Part shown: one piece after another, positions 1-11,523 of the stretch
Position numbering within the stretch: the stretch's first letter is position 1
How the letters are laid out: each line of letters starts with the position of its first letter
Assembly: GCA_029204225.1 (NCBI GenBank)
Contig: CM055100.1
Span: 19,744,655 to 19,808,654 of the forward strand
Direction of reading: 5' to 3'
DNA: 64,000 nt
Source: Diphasiastrum complanatum
Taxonomy: Eukaryota; Streptophyta; Lycopodiopsida; Lycopodiales; Lycopodiaceae
Notes under the pieces: generated by a model
Seen by the model: only the letters and a program-made list of their open reading frames with translations
Database searches by the model: none
What the model was told of the DNA's origin: nothing
Made by a program: the position numbers and the translations under genes

Positions 1-660
1 TTATTTTCCATTATGCCATCCAAAAGCTCTTACATATTATATAGGATACAAATTCACTTGGCTAGTGAGCATAAGAACTACTCAATATTTGTCGTGATTC
101 ACTGGACTCAGTTTTACAGTATACATGATGTCGTTCTCCAAAAGGATCGAAATAGTTGATATTACTTTGTTTAAAGATCTTATATAGTGAAATAAATATT
201 TAATTGGTCATCAACAGATGTTTAGGTCGGTAGCCAGTACTACCATATATTCAATTTTAAATGATTCATCTCTAAAGTCGATTTGTATAACATTTCCAAT
301 TCATCTACCTTTCTCATACAATTATCAACTTTGCATGATCAGTGCTGCTCTGAATTGATTAATGAATCAATTACACAAGCAATAACATTATTCTCATATG
401 GTTCCCATGTTATATACGCACTGAATCGATTTAGTAGTTAAGCCAGAACGCTAATGAATCAGAGAATCAACATCTCTTCTCATCCTACTTCTCAACCAGT
501 GAACAGATAATTGTACTTGATAGAAAATAACATAATGCTGCTTCAGCCTGATTTAGATTAGCAGGTCTATGTACTGCGCCATACATTCATTCCACAAGTA
601 AATAGAAAAAAGAGATTGCACTTAATGAACAGCAAGTCATAAGCAGAATCCCGGAAATGA
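1..660. other. AT-rich intergenic sequence, no gene seen
   Basis: No long reading frame, RNA gene or recognisable repeat family is visible here. The stretch is AT-rich and ends at a long GA dinucleotide run. Confidence 0.5.
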
Positions 661-663
661 GAA

Positions 664-665
<2 letters not shown>

Positions 666-724
<59 letters not shown>
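666..724. repeat. (GA)n microsatellite
   Basis: An essentially uninterrupted GA dinucleotide run of about 58 bases. Similar GA/CT runs recur in the window near 5.4, 16.9, 30.6, 57.0 and 57.9 kb. Confidence 0.95.
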
Positions 725-728
<4 letters not shown>

Positions 729-955
729 GATCTCTGTTGTCATTCTGGGTTATTTCTGCATATAAGCCTGTCGAGATCCCAGCTGCTTCAACTTGTGCCT
801 GAAGAAAGTTGATTAAAAAATAGCATTAGAGAAATCACTAGATGTAGCGGCACTTTTCTTTGTGAGTATATGCAAAGAAAGCACTTCTTTAGTCAAAGGC
901 CACTAGTCGAGCCTTCCTTAGTCAAAGGCCAATAGTCGAGCCTTCCATATAATGA

Positions 956-1560
956 CTAGACACTTATTAGCATCCTAGCCATAAAATTAGCCAAATCATC
1001 TCTTTTATATGTAATCCATATCCTATGTGCTGGATGAATTTCACATTTACGTATACATTCTTTCAGATCTCCAAAGTACTCAATATAATCTTCTTCCCAT
1101 TTTATGTATAACGACCGAAGCATGGAATAACAAAGGTCAACCAAGCGATCTATTCGACCTTTATTTAAGTGTTTTTGAATATTCAGTACCTTCTCATTGG
1201 ATGTAGTAATGAATCTTAAGTGATGGTGGGCTTTAAAAATATGATCAAAATCTTTTACAAACATTTCTTCTTTTTGTCTTAAATACTCTAAAGCAACATA
1301 AAATAATTTCCAATTAAAATTTCGGTGAATCTTGGCTTTTTGATTATGAACATGCCCTGTACAATACCCCAAGCGAGACAGCCTCTCTCATCACTATTGA
1401 GATTGTGCCAGAGATTAACAAATTCCTGCGCACTCCATATCCCTATCCATTCTTCATTGGTAGCCCTTCATCCCAGGCAAGAAACAATACCCTAACATCC
1501 ATATGTTCTAAATTTCGTAATTGAGACATATTAGCAAACACCTTCCTCTTTAATATGGGA
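956..1560 (-). pseudogene. Decayed minus-strand coding fragment, unknown protein
   Basis: A minus-strand frame of 138 codons (956-1372) has an ordinary, charged and aromatic-rich protein composition, but begins at a TTG rather than an ATG. Upstream on the same strand (about 1375-1470), another frame reads as plausible protein containing EEWIGIW and FVNLWHNL, and continues in a different phase. This suggests one longer coding sequence broken by frameshifts. I do not recognise the family: no zinc finger, reverse transcriptase or kinase motif is visible. The right edge abuts the start of a copia element, so this may be the sequence that element inserted into or recombined with. It could also be a transposon-encoded protein. 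A chance open frame is possible, but the composition argues mildly against it. Confidence 0.35.
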
Positions 1561-1567
1561 TATCTCT

Positions 1568-2566
1568 TTGGCTAATATCTGGTTAGGTTCAACTTGCTCA
1601 GCCTTAAACAAATCGTTGAGATTGATGGCGAAGCTGAAGATGGTAATAGGGTTACCGACATTGCAGGCTGATCATCATGCAATATGTGAAGGATGCGTCA
1701 TGGGAAAGCATCACAGGGAGACATTCAAGAAAGGTGGAGCTGCAAGAGCTAAGAAACCGCTGGAACTTATTCACAGCGACCTGTGCGGCCCAATGAAGAC
1801 CATGTCGTTGGGGAAAGCATATTATTTTATGACTTTCATAGATGATTACTCTAGGAGGACATGGATTTATTTCTTGAAGAAGAAATCTGATGTTTTTGCT
1901 CGCTTCAAGGAGTTCAAGACTTTGGTATAGAACCAACTGGATGCATGCATCAAAGTGCTAAGATTTGATAGAGGGGGAAAATACAAATCTGATGATTTTA
2001 AGGACTTTTGCAAGGAACACGGCATCAAAAGACAATTCACACAGTCACACACGCCGCATAGTAATGGTGCAGCTGAAAGGAAAAACAGGACTATTATGGA
2101 GAGTGCACACTCCATGATGAAGCAAATGGGCTTGACCGATTCACTTTGGTCGAAAGCGTGCAGTGCGGCAACGTTCTTGCAAAACATGAGTCCTACAGTT
2201 GCGGTTCCAAATGTGACTTCCGAAGAAGCATTTACAGAAATAAAGCCAAAAATTGACAAGTTTCGTGTCATTGGATGTAAAGCCTATGTACATGTGCCAA
2301 AGGAGGAGCGAAAGAAACTTGATGCCAAAGCAATCAAGTGTATCTTCATCGGTTATGACGAGAGGACGAAGGCATACAGGTGTTTTGATCTTGTAATGAA
2401 CAAGATTCACATTAGCAAAGATGTGATCTTTGATGAGACGCATAGGTATGAAGACGAAGACCATGCAAGTGGTGAAAGCATCAAAAGACTTCCCACAATT
2501 TTGGAAGAAGAAGATGAAGAAGATGCTCCACAAGATGATACGTGGAGACGAGAGTCGAGAGGGTGA
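1568..2566 (+). pseudogene. copia-1 GAG-pre-integrase and integrase core (interrupted)
   Basis: The frame starts with a zinc-binding pre-integrase tail (CEGCVMGKH) and runs into the rve core: HSDLCGPM, FIDDYSRRTW, then FDRGGKY, HTPHSNGAAERKNRT, and the C-terminal GCKAYVHVP and CIFIGYDE motifs. These are standard copia integrase landmarks, including two aspartates and the late glutamate of the DDE triad. A TAG at 1928-1930 splits the domain in the same phase, so the ORF appears as two pieces (1568-1930 and 1955-2566). In life this enzyme would insert the cDNA copy. Here the stop and missing N-terminal half make it non-functional. Confidence 0.85.
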
Positions 2567-4034
2567 GTATGAAAGGACACCACCTATTCAAGAGCCTAGG
2601 GGGAGGTACTTACCAATAGGAGCAATAAAGGAGAAACTGGTTGGAAGTAAGAGACATTACTTAGACACTCCTTGGGATACATACTCTCCACGTAGTGTAT
2701 CACCTAAATCTAAGATACCAAAATGGTATGAAAAGATCATGACAGATGCAAAGCTAAATCAACCAGGATCTAGCACACAATGAGAAATGAGAAGATCAAC
2801 GCGAGAAATGAAGTCTCCCGATCGTTATTATGTGAACTATGCCCTAATGAGTGACATTTTGAAGTGTCGGGAGCCATCAACCTTTGACGAGGCAAAAGAT
2901 CACAAAGAGTGGCAAAGGGCAATGGAAGAGGAGATAGAATCCATCCACAGGCATGATACATGGGAGTTGGTTGATCTACCACTTGGAAAGAAACCCATTG
3001 ACAACAAATGGGTGTTTAGAACAAAGTTTCATGCGGATGGCACAATAGCAAAGCATAAGGCACGCCTAGTAGTGAAGGGTTATGAGCAAAGCAAAGGAAT
3101 TGACTATGAAGAGGCATTTGCTCCAGTGGCTAAGTGGACTACGCTACGCCTTATCATTGTCCTAACATCTCATTTTGGGTGGAAGATCCATCAAATGGAT
3201 GTGAAGTCCGCATTTTTTAATGGTGACTTAGAGGAAGAAGTTTACATGGTCCAATCGCAGGGCTTTATGGCAAAAGGGCAAGAACAGAAGGTATGTAAAC
3301 TACACAAAGCACTTTATGGCCTTAAGCAAGCGCCACGCGCATGGTATGGACGCATTGACAATTACTTTCTTTCTCATGTGTTTGTAAGAACAAATTCAGA
3401 TCCAAATCTTTATGTTCTTATAAACGATGATAACATTGCCTTGATTGTACTTTATGTTGATGATATCATTATCACGAGCAATGATGAGAACCTCACTCAT
3501 TCTATCAAAGCCAACTTATGCAAGCAGTTTGAGATGACAGATTTAGACCTTATGCACTACTGCTTGGGTGTTGAAGTATGGCAAACTGGTAGTGATATCA
3601 AGTTATGTCAAAACAAGTATGTGGGCGAGGTATTGGAGAGATTTCACATGACAGAGTGCAAACCTTCCATCACCCCTTGCGAAGCTAGTAAGAAATTATC
3701 TCGTATTGATGATAGTGCACATGTTGACGCTACTCTATTTCGTCAGCTAGTTGGGAGTTTGATATATCTTATGACTACGCGTCCTGATATCTGCTATGTT
3801 GTAAGTTTGATTAGCCAATTCATGTCATCACCCACTATGGACCATTGGAAAGCTGCAAAAAGGATTTTGAGGTATGTGAAAGGTACACCTAACCTTGGCC
3901 TAATTTACAAAAGACAAAGTGTTTTATCTAAGTTGCAGGGTTATGTTGACGCTGATTGGACAGGAAGTATAGATGATAGAAAGTCAACAACAGGTTATGC
4001 CTTCAATTTTGGTAGCGGTTGTTTCATGGTCTAG
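2430..4034 (+). pseudogene. copia-1 linker and reverse transcriptase
   Basis: The phase differs from the integrase frame. The first part (2430-2783) is the variable linker and ends in a TGA. The same phase then stays open for 415 codons. The RT region shows WRAMEEEIESI, KWVFRTKF, KARLVVKGY, IHQMDVKSAFFNG, KLHKALYGLKQAPRAW and the catalytic LYVDD box near residue 228 of that ORF, followed by DICYVVSLISQFMS of the RT/RNase H connection. The YVDD is intact. The frame terminates inside the RNase H domain because of a phase change near 4015. Confidence 0.9.
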
Positions 4035-4401
4035 CAAGAAGCAAGATACTATTTCTCTTTCTTCTACAGAAGCCGAATATAAAGCGTTCAGTTTTGCTAC
4101 CCAGAAAGCTGTTTGGCTACGTAAGTTGTTATGTGAGATTGACATGAAGCAGGTAAACCCTACTATTATTTTTTGTGACAGTCAAAGTGGAATACAATTG
4201 GCTAAAAATCCTGTCTTTCACGCAAGGACCAAACATATTGAGGTAAAATATAACTTTGTGCGTGAGAAGCTACAATCTGAACATATAAGTATTGTACACT
4301 GTTCTACGTTGTTACAAGTTGCTGATATATTTACAAAAGCTTTAAGTAAAGAAAAGTTTGAGACTTTTAGAGCCAAACTTGGCTTGGATCTGGTTATATA
4401 A
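3973..4401 (+). pseudogene. copia-1 RNase H C-terminal part
   Basis: Out of phase with the RT ORF. It resumes at SWSSKKQDTISLSSTEAEY and continues through CDSQSGIQLAKNP, ARTKHIEVKYNFVRE and VADIFTKALSKEKF, the usual end of a copia polyprotein. The clean resumption points to a small insertion or deletion near 4015. Confidence 0.85.
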
Positions 4402-4434
4402 AAAGCCTTTACTTGTAATACTATCATGGAGGTA

Positions 4435-4760
4435 TGTTCCATGAATAGAGTAAACTCTAAATTAAAGAGAGACGTTGATCATTGAGGGAGAGAGTTAAAA
4501 GAGCAATGATCGACTTATACAGTGCTTTCTTATTTCGACGGCACCACGTGTGCTTAGTTCTAGAATTATCGGGCCGTCTTTCTTTTACGAGCCCTTTGAG
4601 TGCTTTTAAGCAACTTTATCTTTGTACTTGTAAGTTAGTTGAATATACAGTTTGTGGAGAGCAATTCTGTTGTCTTGTCTTGTTGCACTTGATGTTGTGC
4701 TGAGGTGATCGATCCGGTTGGGTGTTTAAACTGCTTTTCTTAACTCAAGATAGAGATTTG
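4435..4760 (+). repeat. Probable 3' LTR of copia-1 (right end uncertain)
   Basis: Begins with TGTTCC directly after a purine-rich tract, 34 bases beyond the RNase H stop. No matching 5' LTR remains, so the end cannot be fixed. Confidence 0.35.
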
Positions 4761-4965
4761 AAGGATTGAAAGAAGAAGAAGCAATTTTAGGTAGTCAAAT
4801 TTTTTTTTATGTTCATGATTTATGGGTAAAACTTTGGTTATTCAAAATAAATAAGAAAGCCATGTAATAAAGATTATTGACTAAAGTTTAAAGCACATTG
4901 AAGTGTGTGAAAAAAATAAAACCTTAACTTCAAACTTCAAATATTTGAATTTAGAGAAAGATATT

Positions 4966-5240
4966 TGGGGCCCACCCCGCAATGCACACAATGTACAAAT
5001 GTATAGGGATATGCACTTTCCCCATACATGTATCTCCCTCCCCATCATTTTTAGTTAAGAAAGATATTTAGAGAAAGATATTTGAATTTAATAATTGGGA
5101 GGGAGACGTGAGGAATCGTTTTGGGGCCCACTCCCCAACCACACAGTGTGCAAATGTATGGGGATATGCACTTTCCTCATACATGCATCCTTTTTCCCAT
5201 ACATGCATCCTCCTCCCCAAGTTTTTTAGTTAGAAAAGTT
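4966..5240. repeat. Imperfect tandem duplication, about 150-bp unit
   Basis: Two copies begin with TTTGGGGCCCAC (about 4966 and 5121). Each continues with a variant of AATGTATAGGGATATGCAC, then a stretch with CATACATG and a CTCCCC block, then TTTTTAGTTA. The second copy carries an extra CCCATACATGCATCC unit. Confidence 0.75.
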
Positions 5241-5405
5241 CATGCATGGGTGAGGGGAGGAGGATGCATGGGTGCACCCATACACATGCGCAAAAGTGTA
5301 CATAAGTTTAAATATATATACAGATATATATATACTAACAATTACAAAATTAATCTCTCTCTTTTTCTCTCACTATGTGTGTGTGTGTTATGCACAAACA
5401 TACTA

Positions 5406-5524
<119 letters not shown>

Positions 5525-5529
5525 ACAAA

Positions 5530-6580
5530 ACAATCACTCATCAGTGCTCTAAGATCTAGTGACAAGTTCCATTGATTTAAAGCCTTTCGCTCTCTTCAAA
5601 ACATAGAAGAAAATGTGAAGGCACGAGAGGGAACAAAAAACGTATGGTATTGTAATCCAACTGATTTCTAATTCGTCAAATTTTAACACCTCTGCAATTT
5701 TGTACAAATGTGAAATGAACTTTCTTGGAGGATTGCAACCTGGATGTCAAATTTTGACATTTACTTTTATCCCTGGAATCTGACACCCAAGTCAAGTATT
5801 TTCTCCAAATAAAAGATTCATAATCTCTCTCAAATGGCCTTTTGTGCCAATCATCAATCATTTTTTTTTTCAAAAATAGTAACTTTGAGATTTACTCTCC
5901 TCTTAGATTTTTTAAGAATGATGGTGAGTATCTTATGCATCTTTCTCGAATTAATAAATTTTATACTTACATCAAATTTTTAATAGTGGCAAGTACCTCA
6001 TGCGACGTTCTGAAAATAGTGCCTATACCTTACAAATTGTAAGGTATTTTAATATTTCCAGGTTTACAATTATGCATGTAAGGGTTTTATTATATACAAA
6101 GCCAACAAACCTAGAGGTAATAGCGCATAGGAAAAGGCCCTTATCTCATGGTAGTGGAAACTTAGGTTTGTACAAATAGGTGTTGTCATTGGGTGCCTCA
6201 AAAAGAGCAAGGCTCATGGTTGAACTTGGGGCCCTCCCCTAACATACCTCTTGAAAAATCTTATAGTTTTATTATTTTTGAATAGGAGAAACCTTACTAA
6301 TTTGTAAGGTTTTTCCTATTTTTTTAGAATTGTGTTAGTCTTGGACAGAAGAACCTTATGAATTCATAAGCTCTTTCTATTGGCTTATATGTTGATGCCA
6401 ACAGATAAAACAAATTTCTTATTAAAGGATCTCGGATTACTTAGAGAATGGAGATTGCGAGCTGTTTTCTTGTGTTGAATAAGATTATCAGTGTAGGAGT
6501 CTTAGACTACCGTGAAAGAGAGATTGCAGAAACGATTAGGCATCTGAGACAGCCATGCAATCCTCTAATGCTGATAACAT
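5530..6580. other. Intergenic, nothing recognisable
   Basis: AT-rich sequence with only short chance frames. The direct repeat of AGACAGCCAT near 6549 and 6609 is minor and probably belongs to the LTR-like segment that follows. Confidence 0.5.
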
Positions 6581-6584
6581 GATA

Positions 6585-7444
6585 TGAAGAGAATGTAAAA
6601 ATAACTTAGGCGTCAGAGACAGCCATACATTCTCTTATAATGATGTTTGCATAAGAGGAGTGAGAGTTAATTTCATTCAACAAGAATGCAAAGATGTAGA
6701 ACAATAGCGAATCCATATAATAATGTTGTAACACAACAATCAGATCACAATACAATTGCGCTGATAAGTGCGTGATCCTACTTATAAACTCAAATCAATT
6801 GCTAAAGTTCTGAATATATCTCTCTCTATAATCCCTAACTCTGAGGAGTCAGCTACTAGAAGACTCGTTCTGGTCGTTTGATCTCTGCTGGAGTATCCAC
6901 ATGCATCTCCGCATGCTTCTTCTTCTTCAATCGCTCATTTACTTATATAGCAACTAGAAGATCTTGTATTATTTTAGCTTTGCATTTACAAGATCGCTTA
7001 ACAGTTGATTAACTGACTAATTAGAACAGTTACTATTGGAGCGTGAAGATGTAGACAGTCTATACTTGGAGTCCTGTGTAAATCTGCAGTGTCGCATTTT
7101 TCGCCTGTGTGAAATTCTGTGTAAAACTGTAGTGTCGCATTTTTTGCCTTAGTGTCGCATTTCTGTAAGTGTCTGAAATGGCCGAAAAACCGAGTTAGCA
7201 CAAGTGTCGCAAAACACTTAGTTGCTCAGGATGGCCCGAAGGTGGAAAGGAGACACTGTCGGGAGTCGGGTTTTTCGCCTGTCAGAAATTGCGAAAAAAA
7301 ATGCAGACTGTTGCGACAAACAGTTCAAATATGCAAACTGTTGAAAAACAGTTCATTTTCTGCAGGTTTCATTTGAGAGAGTAAAATTGAGAGAGAGAAG
7401 GAGGGCAATTAGGAAGAGTAGGAGTAAGATTAAACTCCAACACT
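6585..7444 (-). mobile_element. Probable LTR (solo or truncated), minus strand
   Basis: Read on the minus strand it begins TGTTGGAGTTTAATC at 7444, a typical plant copia LTR start. About 860 bases later it meets a TGTTATCAGCATTAG-like sequence near 6583, a degraded version of the TGGTATCAGAGC primer-binding site. Inside are several copies of the motif GTGTCGCATTTTT (7089, 7132, 7151 regions). That motif also recurs in the LTRs of the copia element at 42.5-48.7 kb, although in those it lies in the same plus orientation. Both ends are inferred from motifs, not from a paired copy. Confidence 0.4.
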
Positions 7445-9360
7445 TTCCAGCCAGTTGTGTGAGGTAAGCATTCCTTGAAATATGATGCAATTTTTTTTTT
7501 CCAATTATTTACGTGTGGAGAGACCCCTCTCCACCAAAACAATTTAAACTTATGTTGATGTCTTGGGTCATTTCAAACTAAGATCATGGCAAGTGCAATG
7601 TCAACATCACTTCCCATGCATCTCAATTCAAAGAAGGGGACTAATCACAAAATGATGACAACCCCCTTTCGCTCTCTGACTTGGTCTCATGCTTCCTCTC
7701 TTTCGTCCATTTTATCTCTCCTCCGTTCGATTGGTAGAATTTGAAAATGGATTCTTTGATTGGCGCGTTGAATTTGAGGTGACGCAACTCAACTTGTTGT
7801 GCCACTCAATGCCAACTCAACCTCAACCTAAATCCTAAACTGGAGAGGGCACTTCCTTAGCTTTAGACCAATGGCAATTAGAGACTTGGATGGCAAGGCA
7901 AATTTGTTCTAGGATTTTGTCAATTCTTCTTGAGAACTGTGCAAATCATAAAGTAGCTACTTGCACATGGAGTGGGTACTCATGTGAATGTTGTGCATGA
8001 AAAAGACAAGATTGGAGAAAGCAATGTGAGTTCTTCTTGCAAAAGGAGGTCTTGAGATGTCATTATATCAATTTCTCCTCCATGGATTTTCGGGAACTCA
8101 TAACTGATGCTCCAATTGAGCTATAAATATACACATTCACTTCTTGCTCATTGTGGTGATATTGTGATCTCGTTTTTTTATGTTTCAAAGTTTGACGATT
8201 GCCATGATATTGTTCATGTTGTTTCGAAATGCTCGTGTTTTGTGTATGAACTAAAGTAGATTATATTCTCTTTGAAAGCAAATAGTCTCTCTTTCAATGA
8301 GTCCATCTAAGGGTTTTGAAATCAATCAAATTTGAGGATTTTGTTACTCTCACTATGTGCTTATTACATGTATTTAATGGACACATACGCAATGATAATG
8401 GATACATGTTACATGCTAGGTGCAACCACTTATGATTTTCCATAGTCTAAAGTGGGTAGTAAGATTTTAACACAATGTTGGTTACCTAGAACAACAATTT
8501 AATTAGAAAATCGTTTTTACATCCCCAATCTCTCCCACTATAGTTTTGTGATGGAATTTCTGTTTTAAATGTAGCTTTTTGCATGCTAGGAATGTTGGTT
8601 TTCTCCTTGGACTATTCATAATGGTTCAAGCACCTTTGCTCAATTATTTCATTGGGTCCTCTCTCATTTTGTGTGTTGATAGTTTTCTCCAGTTCTGATG
8701 AAAATAAAAAATTTGAATGTCATAAATGATTAAGCACAAGAATCTAAGTGGGTGTGCTTGCACAAGAACCTATTGGAGTCAAATTTCCAATAGCTAGACA
8801 GTTCCTAGCTTTATAGGCAATGCAACACAAATTGAATGATCTACTTGAGCATTTAAAACCAAATCAAGTTCAGATTTTCACAGCATATAACCAGATGTTA
8901 GTACACTCAAATTACCATAAACTCCATCAAGAACAATGCAAGATTCCTATCACAAAACAATGTAGATTGGAAGATAGAAAATCTCACTATCTTGGAATTT
9001 TCTCATGATGGAAAAATACATTGGAAAGCTCCATCATTTATGTGATCAAGTATGACCTGATATTAGGTGATAACACCCTTAACTGAACCCTAAACCTACC
9101 CTAATCATGACTACAACCAAGGTCCTCAAATTATGTCACCATCTCTTGCACCTCTTGATCAAAAAACATTACTCCAATAACTTGCTTGATTTTTGCAATC
9201 ACTTCTACATGTAGATAGCCTCGAGTTTTGGGTTGTTAAGTACAATGATGAAGGACACATGCCTCTAAATATGTACATATGATAATCATGTGGTCAAACA
9301 AGTCAAATGACCTGATTACAATAGTTAAGGCCTTTAATTTTTTCAAAAGTAAAATGTTTT
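7445..9360. other. Intergenic, no gene seen
   Basis: Only short chance frames (for example 8820-9008) with no family motif. The sequence is AT-rich with low coding character. Confidence 0.5.
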
Positions 9361-9399
9361 ATGATGAAAACAAATTTTTTTGTTGATTATGCCAGGGAA

Positions 9400-9860
9400 G
9401 AGCGTTGTCCAAGGGCCTTCTACGCTAGGGAAGCGCCCAAGGCTCACGACGGGGGCCTTCCCCTATACTTTTATCCCTCCTTGTCAAGGATGGAGCTCGA
9501 GGGCACCTCCCTGAGCGAAAGCCCCATCGAGTGTCTTCCCCTGTACCTTTAGGGCCTCTTCACAGAGCGCGGGCTAGACTGAACAGATCTGTTTCTTGTG
9601 CTTAGATTGTCTTTGCCTGTTGCAACAGGTTTCAAAACCCATGATGACCTGAAACAACGAAGATGGCTAGAGATCCTATTGTTTTAGGTGCCAAACCTTC
9701 AAGAGGCCGACTCGTGGAGCTTGAAAACCCAGCCTGAGGATGTGCGTGGCTTGGCCGACCCGCCGACAACCGATTTTGTCATGAAAGGGGGCAGGAACAA
9801 AGCACACGAAGCAGGTTTTGCATCACCCAGCCCGTTCACGGGCTGGGTGATGCCTCATAT
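9400..9860. repeat. GC-rich patch ending in a perfect short hairpin
   Basis: This block is markedly more GC-rich than its surroundings and has repeated GGGCCTTC-type words. A similar patch lies at 31.5-32.0 kb. It ends in a perfect inverted repeat of 15 bases per arm (9820-9834 and 9839-9853) with a 4-base loop. Its function is unknown. It lies about 450 bp upstream of the SG1-like gene start. Confidence 0.5.
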
Positions 9861-10014
9861 GTGAAGACTCCCTTAGCCCTCCTTGGCAACCTTAAAGGGT
9901 GGAAAAGCCTGAGGTGTATGGAGGGGCATCGTGTTCCTAGGCTAGTTATCCAAGGCACCCCACCCCCAAGGTGGCACAATTAATTTGACTTTTATTGAAT
10001 TTTTTTTATTACCT

Positions 10015-10308
10015 AGAAAGTTCTTCTCCTGCTCTTCTCTTTTCTTCTCTCTGTTCTCTGTTCTCTGTTTTCCTCCTCTCGTCGTCTTAAGGAAGAAAGG
10101 AGGGAGGGTTTGTCTGTCGATGGCGAGGGATCTTCTGATTCTGTTTGCTTGATCGGCCATAGCTTTGTTGTTTCTGTGGCAAATCCATCAGAGCAGAGCA
10201 TCGCGCATCGCACAAGCAGAGGAAGAGAGTTCTAACGATCCAAGGCAGGCAGGCAGGCAGGCGGAATGGAAGCGAAGCTGTGAAGTTTGATCACAAACTT
10301 GAGAGCAC
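10015..10308 (+). promoter_or_regulatory. Probable 5' leader / proximal promoter of the SG1-like gene
   Basis: A pyrimidine-rich CTCTTCTC/TGTTCTC stretch (about 10020-10080), followed by a more GC-balanced region and four tandem GGCA units (10243-10261), precedes the ATG at 10309. Such CT-rich leaders are common around plant transcription starts. No clear TATA box is visible, so the start site is not assigned. Confidence 0.35.
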
Positions 10309-11523
10309 ATGGACAGGGTTGCTGCTATGGCGACGGAAGCTGCAGCATTCCCAGGTCCTTATTGCTCCACTGTTTCCTTTTGTGGACGTAGTAGCTTGGG
10401 AGCAGGTTTGGCAAACCAGGTTGCGGGATTGAGAACTGACATTGCTTTTGCTGACCATGATGCGTCATCAATCGGGCGGAGCATGCGTCGGAATGGACGG
10501 GAAAGGAGAGTACAAGCTATTCCTGTCTGTTTGCGTGGTAAGTGTAATAACAACAGGCAGTGGGAGCAGGTGGCTTGTGTTCACAGGCTGCGGTCTATCA
10601 GAAAAAGCGGATGGCAATCGACTCTCCAGAATACAGGTATTTGTTGTTCAAGTGGGTTTTCGATTGAAGAAGAGAGTACTGGCACTGCATCGGGATGTAC
10701 GAGGTTAAAACGCGGGACATCATTAATGGCAAGAGTTTTTGGTAGAAATTATTTTCCACGGCAAACAGCTTCCAGAGCTTTTCAGCTATGGACGGCCTTT
10801 GAAGTCTTTCAGGAACATCAACAAGCGCAAAGAAACAGTTTCGGCAATAAGTCAGAGATTGGCTGCACCAAGAAGAACTGTTCAGCCTTTTCAGACGATC
10901 AAGTGGATTTAGCTTCACCAGAGAGACCTCCGAACAGCCCTGATTTACACCATCCATGCCTCGAATATGATAGATCAAATCAGAACACTTACAAACATGA
11001 TTATTTGCGAAGCTGTTTCTTTTTTCTGGCAAGTACATTTTTAATTCTGTTTATGGGGTTGAGAGTAGTCAAGCCCGCCTTTGCGCAAACCACCGTTGCT
11101 CCTCCCACTAAAGTGGAAGAAGAACAAGTGAAGGATGAGCACCCAAAAATGGAGCAAGAAGGTACTGAAGAGGGAAAGTCTACGAAAAAAATCAGCGACG
11201 CACTCCTCAAGGAAATAGAGAAATATTTGGCTGATGCTGCTAAAGGTGCAGAGTTGCCACCAGAGGTTGTTTTCCAAGCATTTATCGAGCAACATCCCGA
11301 TGATGTGGAGGCTCATCAAGCCCTGCTTCTCATCTGTATGCAGAGAGGAGAAGCAGGCAAAGCGCTACCACTTGTAGAAAAGCTGATTATATTGCAGCCG
11401 GATGAAATAGAATGGAAGTATATCCGTGCTCAAGCGTTGGACTTGGTCGGTGATATGGGTAAAGCCAGACAGGCTTTTGAAGAAATACTCAAGCTTGAAC
11501 CATTATCAGCTCGTGCATTGCAG
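10309..11523 (+). CDS. SG1: SG1-like exon 1 (transit region, membrane helix, first TPRs)
   Basis: Open from the ATG at 10309 to the CAG|GTATCT donor at 11523/11524. The open frame runs on into the intron to 11829, but protein-like character stops at the donor. The predicted helix and the AFAQ site lie at about 11010-11090. AFA before Q resembles the A-x-A motif cut by thylakoid processing peptidase, but this could be coincidence. Confidence 0.8.

Larger units (their letters stand above)
1565..4760 (+). mobile_element. Degenerate Ty1/copia LTR retrotransposon (copia-1), 5' truncated
   Basis: The plus-strand domain order is GAG-pre-integrase, integrase, reverse transcriptase, RNase H, which is the Ty1/copia order (integrase before RT). 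Gag, protease and 5' LTR are missing, so the left end is truncated at about 1565. The reading frame is broken by in-frame stops at 1928 (TAG) and 2781 (TGA), and by phase changes near 2540 and 4015. A purine-rich GGAGG at about 4429 followed by TGTTCC at 4435 is a plausible polypurine tract and 3' LTR start. No second LTR copy is present to confirm boundaries, so the right end is an estimate. The copy is inactive. Confidence 0.85.
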
